A program made the translations under genes and the position numbers. The notes beneath the pieces are model-generated. The model worked only from the letters and a program-made list of their open reading frames with translations, did not search any database and had not been told where the DNA came from. A DNA stretch of 7,199 nucleotides from an uncultured Emergencia sp. Its GTDB lineage: Bacteria > Bacillota > Clostridia > Peptostreptococcales > Anaerovoracaceae. Shown piece by piece: positions 1-6,493 of this stretch; within the stretch, counting starts at the first letter, position 1, and every line of letters begins with the position of its first letter. Where the stretch lies: contig CABSEO010000095.1 of assembly GCA_902476665.1 (NCBI GenBank), forward strand, positions 1 to 7,199, given 5' to 3'.

Positions 1-380
1 CGGGTATTCCGGCCTGCATTCTGGTGTTCCGCAGGGATCGCATTAGCCGAGGTGTCGATAATGTTCTGTTCATCGACGCTTCTGCAGAGGGTAACTTCGA
101 GAAAGGCAAGAATCAGAACCTTCTGCGAGATACGGACATCCAGAAAATTGTGGATACCTACAAAAAGCGTGAAACCATGCCAAAATACAGCTATCGTGCA
201 ACGCTGGATGAAATCCGAGAGAACGACTACAATCTGAACATTCCCCGCTATGTAGATACTTTTGAAGAGGAAGCTCCGGTGGATATTCAGGCGGTGAAGA
301 AAAATATTGCGGATATCGAAGCTGAGCTGGTGCAGGTACAGGAGCAGATGAAAAAGTATCTGGATGAGTTGGGGTTGTAA
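1..380 (+). CDS. hsdM: Type I restriction-modification DNA methyltransferase subunit M, C-terminal end (partial at 5' edge)
   Basis: This is the last ~125 residues of HsdM, the N6-adenine methyltransferase subunit that pairs with HsdS and modifies the recognition site. The frame is open from base 3, so the gene starts outside the window; the GTG at 24 is an internal valine, not a start. The visible part begins GIPACILVFRRDR and continues with NVLFIDAS, FEKGKNQN, a 'LRDTDIQKIVDTY' stretch and 'ENDYNLNIPRYVDTF', all hallmarks of the C-terminal part of type I M subunits. The SAM-binding and NPPF/NPPY catalytic motifs lie upstream and cannot be checked. The final ~35 residues look like a charged amphipathic helix (IEAELVQVQEQMKKYL), the kind of tail that contacts HsdS. 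The stop at 378-380 lies 11 bases before the next start. Identification as HsdM is very firm; the specificity is unknown. Confidence 0.95.
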   Translation, partial: GIPACILVFRRDRISRGVDNVLFIDASAEGNFEKGKNQNLLRDTDIQKIVDTYKKRETMPKYSYRATLDEIRENDYNLNIPRYVDTFEEEAPVDIQAVKKNIADIEAELVQVQEQMKKYLDELGL

Positions 381-386
381 GGGAGG
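381..386 (+). promoter_or_regulatory. Ribosome binding site of the ATPase gene
   Basis: GGGAGG directly after the hsdM stop codon and 5 bases before ATG 392. It is a strong Shine-Dalgarno match and fixes the start of the ATPase gene. It shows that this gene has its own efficient initiation although it sits only 11 bases behind hsdM. Confidence 0.8.
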
Positions 387-391
387 ACACA

Positions 392-1549
392 ATGTTCAAA
401 ATTCGAAAAGTTGAATTCATAAACCATCCAATCTTAGGAGGTTTAACCTTGGATTTCTGTGACGCTAGTGGACATGCAGTTGACACTGTGATTTTTGCAG
501 GTGAAAACGGCGTTGGGAAAAGCACAATTTTGAATGCATTATATGAACTGTCAGCATACAACACTAAGATAGAATTGAATTTGGAAATCGAACGGACTGA
601 AGGAATAGAGGTTCTTCAATATCGTCGAGATGAAAGAAATAATTTAATATACGTGTTTGATTCAACAAAATCGGGATACTATATTGGTTCTGATAATTTC
701 AAACGGACATACAATTTTCATGGAATTTTTTCCGATGTCGATATTAATTTTCATTCCAACGATCTTTCCAATGTCACCAGCTTAGCTTTGGACCAAAAGA
801 TAGAAAGTCGAAGGTCTTCCAATAATCTCCCAACAGAAATCAAGCAGCTCCTTATTGATATTCAGGCTCTAGATGATGCTGATATCGCATATTGGGTCAA
901 GCATAATTTTGGAGCGAATACGGATAAGATGGTCATATCAGAAAGAATTCCTCGTTTTACAAAAGCGTTTGCCGGAATGTTTGACAATTTAGAATACGAT
1001 CGAATTGAAAATGTCGATGGACACAAGGAAATTCTCTTTTCGAAAAGTGGGCATAATATTCCTATTGATGCGTTAAGTTCCGGTGAAAAGCAAATTGTAT
1101 ATCGAGGATGCTTCCTTTTGAAAGATGCAAATGCAATGAATGGAGCATTTGTTTTTATTGATGAGCCTGAAATCAGCCTGCATCCAAAATGGCAGATGAA
1201 AGTGATGGACTACTACAAAGGGATTTTCACAGATGAATCTGGAAAACAAACGTCACAAATCTTCGCCGTTACCCATTCGCCTTTTATAATTCATAATGAA
1301 AATCGCAAGAACGATAAGGTCATTGTTCTTGCGAGAGATTCTAATGGAAAAATTGTGGTCAAAGATAAACCAGCATATTATAAATGTTCGTCTGTTGAAG
1401 CAGTGCAGGACGCATTTGAGATTCATGACTTTGATTCAGGGAATCCAACGGTGTATCTGGAAGGACGAACTGATGAAAAATATTTTAGAAAAACAGCTGA
1501 AATATTTGACATAGATTTGCCATTTCAGTTTAGGTGGATTGGTTGCTAA
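392..1549 (+). CDS. AAA/ABC-type ATPase with start of a TOPRIM domain (OLD-like), N-terminal part of a frameshifted gene
   Basis: This 385-residue frame encodes an SMC/ABC-like ATPase of the kind found in OLD-family nucleases and other defence ATPases. Walker A is GENGVGKST at residues 37-45, followed by a divergent middle arm (about 60-220). The ABC signature is LSSGEKQ at 228-234, Walker B is FVFIDEPE at about 253-260 followed by ISLHP, and the switch histidine is H295 in VTHSPF. All ATPase motifs look intact. After the ATPase, VYLEGRTDEKYF at 354-365 matches the first TOPRIM motif, with E357 the expected metal-binding glutamate. The frame then stops at 1547-1549 just after FRWIG, while the rest of the TOPRIM continues in another frame (1539-1958). 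The intact protein would be about 520 residues. The gene sits between hsdM and hsdS, a known position for accessory defence genes. It could be RloA-like or OLD-like; I cannot assign it to a named system. GC is about 30% in a sampled line, lower than hsdR. Confidence 0.85.
   Translation: MFKIRKVEFINHPILGGLTLDFCDASGHAVDTVIFAGENGVGKSTILNALYELSAYNTKIELNLEIERTEGIEVLQYRRDERNNLIYVFDSTKSGYYIGSDNFKRTYNFHGIFSDVDINFHSNDLSNVTSLALDQKIESRRSSNNLPTEIKQLLIDIQALDDADIAYWVKHNFGANTDKMVISERIPRFTKAFAGMFDNLEYDRIENVDGHKEILFSKSGHNIPIDALSSGEKQIVYRGCFLLKDANAMNGAFVFIDEPEISLHPKWQMKVMDYYKGIFTDESGKQTSQIFAVTHSPFIIHNENRKNDKVIVLARDSNGKIVVKDKPAYYKCSSVEAVQDAFEIHDFDSGNPTVYLEGRTDEKYFRKTAEIFDIDLPFQFRWIGC
1515..1549 (+). other. Frameshift zone within the ATPase/TOPRIM gene
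   Basis: The upstream frame is open to the TAA at 1547-1549, and the downstream frame is open from 1515, just after a TAG at 1512-1514. A single change of frame (+1, or a net loss of two bases) inside this window would join the two parts of the TOPRIM domain. The most natural repair is one T too many in GGTTGC at 1541-1546: reading GGTGC gives RWIG-ANGQEVNTG. The downstream frame offers only TTG 1539 as a start here. The AGGTGG at 1532-1537 is one base from it, too close to act as a ribosome binding site, so independent initiation is unlikely. Sequencing error, true mutation and programmed frameshifting remain open. Confidence 0.75.
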
Positions 1550-1958
1550 TGGACAAGAAGTAAATACAGGAAAGGATAGTATTAACCGAGCAGTTCAATT
1601 CTTAATTGCGCAGAATCTTCCTTTTGTCAACATTGCACTTTTGGATAGTGATACCAAGAAAAAAACGGATTCTCAGAACAATGTGATTGTCACTTCCATG
1701 CCCCAATATGAAAATTCAAGAGGAATGAAAGTTGGCATTGAAAATGCACTCGTTTTAGATGATGTGGATTTGAATCAATTTAGAATTCAAAAAGAATCCG
1801 TTGATGATTATGGCGGAACAAAAGTAATTACAGAATTTCAAAAAATGAAATGCTGTGATTATATTTGCAATTTGGACGTGGATAAACAGAGAAAGATCTT
1901 TGTGCATCTGAAGGAAGAAATTGAGACATTAAAAGGCCTTTTTGCCTATTGTAAATGA
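1539..1958 (+). CDS. C-terminal TOPRIM part of the frameshifted ATPase gene
   Basis: This is the continuation of the preceding ATPase gene in a different frame, about 139 residues, and probably not an independent gene. Residues 34-39 read LLDSDT, with D36 and D38 forming the DxD metal-binding motif of TOPRIM domains. Its partner glutamate lies in VYLEGRTDE on the other side of the break, so neither fragment alone has a full catalytic centre. The spacing between the two motifs, with a GKDSINRAVQFLI segment between them, is as expected for one continuous domain. Beyond it lies an acidic region (IENALVLDDVDLNQF) and a charged C-terminal helix. The first codon, TTG 1539, is only the first possible start and has no usable ribosome binding site. 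The end overlaps the hsdS start as ATGA at 1955-1958, so translation arriving in this frame would be coupled to hsdS. Confidence 0.75.
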   Translation: MVANGQEVNTGKDSINRAVQFLIAQNLPFVNIALLDSDTKKKTDSQNNVIVTSMPQYENSRGMKVGIENALVLDDVDLNQFRIQKESVDDYGGTKVITEFQKMKCCDYICNLDVDKQRKIFVHLKEEIETLKGLFAYCK

Positions 1959-3148
1959 ATATGAAACATCAAAACACCTATTTATTTCGTGATATCCTCG
2001 AACGCGTTGAAGTTCCTGTTAACGTCGAACCGGATAAAGAATATGTCCAGATTGGTATTCGCTCTCATGGAAAGGGCTTATTTTATAAAGAACCAGTTTT
2101 GGGAAAGGCTCTTGGAAACAAACAAGTTTTCTGGATTCAGCCAAATTGCTTCATTCTTAATGTAGTGTTTGCATGGGAACAGGCGATCACAAAAACGACT
2201 GAAAATGAAATTGGTATGATTGGCTCCCACCGTTTTCCAATGTATCGCCCGAAGAATGATTTGGTAGATATTGATTACCTGATTTATTATTTTCTAACTA
2301 AGAGAGGAACAGATATTCTGGAAGCGGCATCTCCCGGTGGGGCTGGACGGAACCGAACTTTAGGGCAGGAACGTTTTCTAAAAAGTAAAATTACATTACC
2401 TCCTCTTCCCGAGCAGCAAAAAATCGCTACTATCCTTTCCACACAGGACAAAGTAATTGAGCTGAAAGAAAAGCTCCTTGCTCAAAAACAGCAGCAGAAA
2501 AAATATCTGATGCAGCAGTTGTTGACCGGGAAACTCCGGTTGCCAGACGTTAATGGAGAATGGGCGTCAGTAAAATTGAAGGAACTGCTTATTGAACGAA
2601 ATGAAAAAAATGTAGAGCAGAATCACAGAATTTGTTCAGTAGCGGTTTCAAAAGGTGTTGTGGATCAAATCGAACATCTTGGAAGAAGCTATGCAGCCGC
2701 AGATACGTCAAATTACGGAGTAGCGCACTATGGTGATATTATTTACACAAGAAGCCCAACAGGAGATTTTTCTCTTGGGATTATTAAGCAAAACCGTATG
2801 CGCGAAAATGTGGCAATTTCCCCATTATACGGAATTTATAAACCGATATCGTTTAGCACAGGCTATTTGCTGAACATTTATTTTGAAAGTACCATTAATA
2901 CAAAGAACTATTTAACTCCCATTGTGCAAAAAGGTGCTAAAAACACAATTGCAATTTCCAACAGTGCTTTTTTAGAAAATAAAATTTTCTTTCCTATGGA
3001 TGAAGCCACACAATCAAGAATTGCAAAAGTATTCGAACTGACTGACCATGAAATTGACCTGCTCCAAAAGTCTATTGAGGCTGAGAAGCAAAAGAAAAAA
3101 GCGCTGATGCAGTTGCTGCTGACCGGGAAAGTGAGAGTGAAAATATGA
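1955..3148 (+). CDS. hsdS: Type I restriction-modification specificity subunit S
   Basis: HsdS reads the bipartite DNA target and holds the M and R subunits together. The 397 residues match the usual length and show two tandem halves. Target-recognition domain 1 covers about residues 1-147 and is followed by the first conserved helical region (148-205), starting LPPLPEQQKIA and ending LMQQLLTGKLRLP. Domain 2 covers about 206-344 and is followed by the second helical region (345-397), with PMDEATQSRIAKVF and LMQLLLTGKVRV. The LTGK motifs at 190-193 and 389-392 lie exactly 199 residues apart. The first recognition domain starts almost at once, without a long N-terminal conserved segment. The start ATG 1955 overlaps the preceding stop as ATGA; ATG 1961 is an alternative. 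No clear Shine-Dalgarno is seen, so initiation probably depends on upstream translation. The DNA target cannot be deduced. AT-rich recognition domains next to more GC-rich helical regions suggest domain exchange. Confidence 0.95.
   Translation: MNMKHQNTYLFRDILERVEVPVNVEPDKEYVQIGIRSHGKGLFYKEPVLGKALGNKQVFWIQPNCFILNVVFAWEQAITKTTENEIGMIGSHRFPMYRPKNDLVDIDYLIYYFLTKRGTDILEAASPGGAGRNRTLGQERFLKSKITLPPLPEQQKIATILSTQDKVIELKEKLLAQKQQQKKYLMQQLLTGKLRLPDVNGEWASVKLKELLIERNEKNVEQNHRICSVAVSKGVVDQIEHLGRSYAAADTSNYGVAHYGDIIYTRSPTGDFSLGIIKQNRMRENVAISPLYGIYKPISFSTGYLLNIYFESTINTKNYLTPIVQKGAKNTIAISNSAFLENKIFFPMDEATQSRIAKVFELTDHEIDLLQKSIEAEKQKKKALMQLLLTGKVRVKI
2495..2533 (+). repeat. hsdS internal repeat, first copy (conserved helical region 1)
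   Basis: Encodes QKKYLMQQLLTGK. It matches the copy at 3092-3130 in the same frame at 31 of 39 bases by hand alignment, with ATGCAG and TGACCGGGAAA identical. The copies are 597 bases apart. This reflects the twofold symmetry of HsdS and could support recombination between halves or between hsdS alleles. Confidence 0.8.
3092..3130 (+). repeat. hsdS internal repeat, second copy (conserved helical region 2)
   Basis: Encodes KKKALMQLLLTGK and is the in-frame counterpart of the copy at 2495-2533. It lies at the 3' end of hsdS, just before the ATGA overlap with the small downstream gene. Confidence 0.8.
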
Positions 3149-3381
3149 GTGCGGACGAGAAGTTTGATGAAGTAAAGGAAAACGTGTACCAGTACTTAAA
3201 TGATAAGGAAAATTGGTCGAGCGTCCACGGATGTGCAGCGGCGCTTGATCTGCCCGAAATGGAAGTTCTCAAGGCGTTGGAAGAACTGTGCATAGAGGGC
3301 AGGGTAAAGCGCAGCTGCATTCCGCTTGACCGGTCCCCTGAATCAGGAAACAGTGTCTTTTATGGGATTTCTGAACAATAA
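3145..3381 (+). CDS. Small probable winged-helix protein between hsdS and hsdR
   Basis: A 78-residue, acidic protein that I do not recognise as a named family. The layout fits a small winged helix-turn-helix fold: a first helix around VKENVYQYL (9-17), a second around SVHGCAAALD (26-35), a probable recognition helix at about 37-52 (PEMEVLKALEELCIEG), then a strand-loop-strand wing from RVKRSCI to SVFYGI. No membrane segment, signal peptide or catalytic motif is seen. ATG 3145 overlaps the hsdS stop as ATGA, and its stop at 3379-3381 runs into the hsdR ribosome binding site, so it is embedded in the operon and likely co-translated with hsdS. A role in controlling the operon or delaying HsdR production is a guess from position and predicted fold. 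It could instead be a small protein that binds the restriction complex. Confidence 0.75.
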   Translation: MSADEKFDEVKENVYQYLNDKENWSSVHGCAAALDLPEMEVLKALEELCIEGRVKRSCIPLDRSPESGNSVFYGISEQ

Positions 3382-3387
3382 GGAGGT
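3381..3387 (+). promoter_or_regulatory. Ribosome binding site of hsdR
   Basis: AGGAGGT with a 4-base spacer to ATG 3392. It overlaps the last base of the stop codon of the small upstream gene. It decides the hsdR start: the frame is open further upstream to TTG 3326, but no comparable site precedes that codon. Confidence 0.85.
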
Positions 3388-3391
3388 CACC

Positions 3392-6300
3392 ATGAACCTC
3401 GATAAATCCATTTACTCCGAAGCCAACATCAGCAAAAAGCCTGCGCTGGAACTGCTGCAGGCCATGGGGTATACATATCTCTCCCCGGAAGAATGCCGTC
3501 AGCAGCGCGGAAGTGGCTACCGGGTGCTGTTGCGGGATGTGCTGCGCGGTCAGCTGCGAAAATTGAACCGCTATACCTACGGCGGTGTGGAAAATGAATT
3601 TTCGGCAGTCAACATTGAGCACGCCATGGATGATCTGGAAATACCGCTGACGGACGGTCTTGTGCGCACCAGCGAGAAAATCTATGATGCGCTTATGCTG
3701 GGCAAAAGCTATCCCGAAACTGTAGGCGAAGGGCGGCTGCTGAACTTCAACTTGAAGTACATTGACTGGGAGGACCCGACGCAGAACCTTTACCATGTCA
3801 CGGAAGAATTTGCGGTGGAAAGCGCCGATGGACAGCATGATGCCCGCCCGGACATCGCGCTGTTTGTCAATGGAATTCCGTTTGCGGTGATTGAGTGCAA
3901 GGCTCCGGATATCCCGGTGGAACAGGCCATTGAGCAAACCTGCCGTAACCAGCAGCCTCACTATATCCCCCAGCTTTATGCGTTTGCACAGATCGTAATG
4001 ACGACCAATAAAAACGAGGTGCGCTATGCAACAACGGGAACGCCGAAAAAATTCTGGAGCATCTGGAAAGAGCAAGATGCAGATTTTCTGAACCGGAAAA
4101 TGGCTCAGCTGATCCCGGATCGGACACCAACGGTGCAGGATAAAGATATTGTTTCCCTGTTTACACCGGTCCGTTTGTTGGAACTGACAAAGTATTTCGT
4201 GCTGTTTGACTACAATGTGAAAAAGATCTGCCGATATCAGCAATATTTTGCGGTAAAGGAAATTCTGCACACAGTCAAACAGCGTGATGAAAAAGGAAAT
4301 CGGTGCGGCGGTGTGATCTGGCATACACAGGGCAGCGGAAAAAGTCTGACCATGGTGATGGTGGCGAAATATTTGCTGCTGGAGCTGCAGGCAGACCATC
4401 CACGTGTAGTGATCGTTACCGACCGAAAAGAGTTGGATAAGCAAATCACGGCGACATTCGCACACACGCGGCTTCGCCCTGCGCATGCTACCAACGGGCG
4501 GCATCTGCTGGGATTGGTTACGGATGAGCGGGTGGACATCGTCACCAGCATCATCAACAAATTCAGCACTGCCGAGCGACTGGACGGTTGCAACAAATCT
4601 CGGGACATTTTTGTTCTTGTGGACGAAAGCCACCGCTCCAATTACGGCAAAATGTCACATAAAATGCGGACGGTTTTTCCGAACGCCTGCTATATCGGTT
4701 TTACAGGAACGCCCTTGATGAAGAGCGAGAAGAACACCTTGAAAAAGTTTGGCGGACTGATTCACAAGTATACGATTCAGGACGGTGTAGCCGATGGTGC
4801 AATTGTTCCACTGATCTATGAAGGTCGCTTTGTGGAGCAGAAAGTTGACGAAAAGAACATCGACCTATGGTTTCAGCAAACAACAAAACGTCTGACGGAA
4901 TCACAGAGGGATGATCTCGCCCGGAAATGGAGCAGCATCCGACGACTGACCTCTACGGATGCACGCATCAAACGGATCGCTTTGGACATCAACGAGGACT
5001 TTTGCCGAACCTATAAAAATACAGGCTTCAAGGGAATGGTCGCCACCAATTACAAGCGGGATGCCGTTCGGTATCTGGAATGCTTTGAGCAATTTGGCGA
5101 TCTGAACTGCGCTGTCGTGATCTCGGCCCCGGATCTGCGCGAAAGCGTGGATGATGCAGATGAAGGAGCAGACGACAAGGTAGTTGCCTACTGGAATCGG
5201 ATGATGCAACGCTATGGCAGTGCCGATGATTATGAAGAAGCAATCAAGGCACAGTATCATGCCGGAGAATTGGATCTTGTAATCGTGTGCAGCAAATGGC
5301 TTACCGGCTTTGATGAGCCGCTCTGCCAAGTGCTTTACTTGGACAAAGAACTTAAGGAGCACGGTTTGCTTCAGGCCATTGCCCGCACAAACCGCCTGTG
5401 CAAAAGCTATGGAATGATCGTGGATTACCGGGGCCTGATCAAAAAATTGGATGAGGCAATGGAACTTTACAGTGGTGCCGGGCTGGAAAACTTTGATGGG
5501 CACGACCTGAAAGGCGTTGTGGTGGATGTGCTCTCTGCGATTGGAACGGTACGCAGCGACTATTCTGCACTGATGGAGCTGTTTTCGGCTGTTTCCGGTC
5601 TGACACTTGCCGGAACCGATGCAGAGGCGGTAGAGGGTTTCTTAGCGGATAATTCGAAGCGGGAAGAGTTTTACAAACGGCTGTGTAACTTTGGCCGCTC
5701 CTTGAATCTTGTTCTGAATTCTGAAAAAACCTATGAGGCGCTGGCAGTGGAAGAGCGGGAAAAATATATCAAAGCATTTGGCTTTTTCTCTGCGGTACGG
5801 CGCAGTGTGAAACCTCGTTATGGGGATTCAATTGACAATCGGGAATACGAACCACTGATGCAAAACCTGCTGGACGTACACCTTTCAGTAGAGGGTCTGA
5901 AGCGAATCACCGAGCCGGTAGACATTCTGGACAGAGATGCGTTTGAAAAGGAATTAAACGAGTTAGGCTCACTGCGTGCCAAAGCTGATGCGATTCGCAC
6001 ACGGCTCGCCAAGAGTATCAATACGAAGTATCAGGAGAACCCAGCATACTATGAAAATTTTTCCAAGCGCATCAAGGAAGCGCTGGAGCTGTATAAAGCC
6101 CGGACGATAACGGAGGCGGAATATCTGGCCAAGATGCGGGATATTCTGGAGGATTACCGCACGGGAAAAAGCGCTATCGCATACCCGGATCGCATCCGAG
6201 CCAATGTCCATGCACAGGCGTTCTATGGTGTACTGACTGCGATTTTCTCCAACGAAAAATTGTCTGTGGAGCCAGACTTTGCCGCCGAGATGGCACTGGA

Positions 6301-6493
6301 TATTACGACAATCATCGAAAAACATAGCCAGGTAGACTGGACCCATAACCTGACGATCCATGATCGAATCTCGCAGGATATTGATGATCTGTTTTACCGT
6401 TATCAAAAAGAAAGGGGCCTGGTACTTTCTTTTGATGTGATTGACATGATTATTGAAAATGTTAAAACAGTTGCGTTGCGGAGGTTTGCATGA
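3392..6493 (+). CDS. hsdR: Type I restriction endonuclease subunit R (nuclease plus DNA translocase)
   Basis: HsdR pumps DNA with ATP and cuts it when the M2S complex meets an unmodified site. From ATG 3392 the protein has 1,033 residues, normal for the family. The N-terminal nuclease has D154 and E168-C-K170 (the PD...ExK core), followed by a QxxxY motif at Q187-Y191. The SF2 helicase shows motif I QGSGKS at 313-318, Ia VIVTDRKELD, II DESH at 411-414, III TGTP at 438-441, IV around MVATNYKRD, V TGFDEP at 638-643 and VI QAIARTNR at 661-668. The remaining ~350 residues are mostly helical and match the C-terminal, DUF3387-like assembly region. No key residue is missing, so the enzyme looks functional. 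A longer frame from TTG 3326 would add 22 residues inside the upstream gene, but AGGAGGT before ATG 3392 decides the start. The end overlaps the next gene as ATGA. GC is about 50% in sampled lines, higher than in the ATPase gene. Confidence 0.97.
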   Translation: MNLDKSIYSEANISKKPALELLQAMGYTYLSPEECRQQRGSGYRVLLRDVLRGQLRKLNRYTYGGVENEFSAVNIEHAMDDLEIPLTDGLVRTSEKIYDALMLGKSYPETVGEGRLLNFNLKYIDWEDPTQNLYHVTEEFAVESADGQHDARPDIALFVNGIPFAVIECKAPDIPVEQAIEQTCRNQQPHYIPQLYAFAQIVMTTNKNEVRYATTGTPKKFWSIWKEQDADFLNRKMAQLIPDRTPTVQDKDIVSLFTPVRLLELTKYFVLFDYNVKKICRYQQYFAVKEILHTVKQRDEKGNRCGGVIWHTQGSGKSLTMVMVAKYLLLELQADHPRVVIVTDRKELDKQITATFAHTRLRPAHATNGRHLLGLVTDERVDIVTSIINKFSTAERLDGCNKSRDIFVLVDESHRSNYGKMSHKMRTVFPNACYIGFTGTPLMKSEKNTLKKFGGLIHKYTIQDGVADGAIVPLIYEGRFVEQKVDEKNIDLWFQQTTKRLTESQRDDLARKWSSIRRLTSTDARIKRIALDINEDFCRTYKNTGFKGMVATNYKRDAVRYLECFEQFGDLNCAVVISAPDLRESVDDADEGADDKVVAYWNRMMQRYGSADDYEEAIKAQYHAGELDLVIVCSKWLTGFDEPLCQVLYLDKELKEHGLLQAIARTNRLCKSYGMIVDYRGLIKKLDEAMELYSGAGLENFDGHDLKGVVVDVLSAIGTVRSDYSALMELFSAVSGLTLAGTDAEAVEGFLADNSKREEFYKRLCNFGRSLNLVLNSEKTYEALAVEEREKYIKAFGFFSAVRRSVKPRYGDSIDNREYEPLMQNLLDVHLSVEGLKRITEPVDILDRDAFEKELNELGSLRAKADAIRTRLAKSINTKYQENPAYYENFSKRIKEALELYKARTITEAEYLAKMRDILEDYRTGKSAIAYPDRIRANVHAQAFYGVLTAIFSNEKLSVEPDFAAEMALDITTIIEKHSQVDWTHNLTIHDRISQDIDDLFYRYQKERGLVLSFDVIDMIIENVKTVALRRFA
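6480..6485 (+). promoter_or_regulatory. Ribosome binding site of the metallopeptidase gene, inside the hsdR end
   Basis: GGAGGT 4 bases before ATG 6490, lying within the last codons of hsdR. It supports ATG 6490 as the start and indicates efficient initiation in addition to ATGA coupling with the hsdR stop. Confidence 0.75.

Noticed and set aside
1934..1948. Possible hairpin AGGC...GCCT with a T run at the end of the ATPase gene as a terminator
   Set aside because: The stem has only about four base pairs, the T run lies in the loop rather than after the stem, and it sits inside coding sequence directly before the coupled hsdS start.
1539..1958. Downstream TOPRIM fragment as an independent gene
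   Set aside because: It has only a TTG start, no usable ribosome binding site, and lacks the glutamate motif of its own domain, which is present just upstream in the other frame.
3326..3391. Longer hsdR reading frame starting at TTG 3326
   Set aside because: It lies wholly inside the small upstream gene and has no ribosome binding site, while ATG 3392 has AGGAGGT at ideal spacing and begins a typical HsdR N-terminus.
3269..4633. Long minus-strand open frame of 454 codons opposite hsdR
   Set aside because: It is antisense to the conserved HsdR nuclease and helicase motifs, has no recognisable domain, and looks like a codon-bias shadow.
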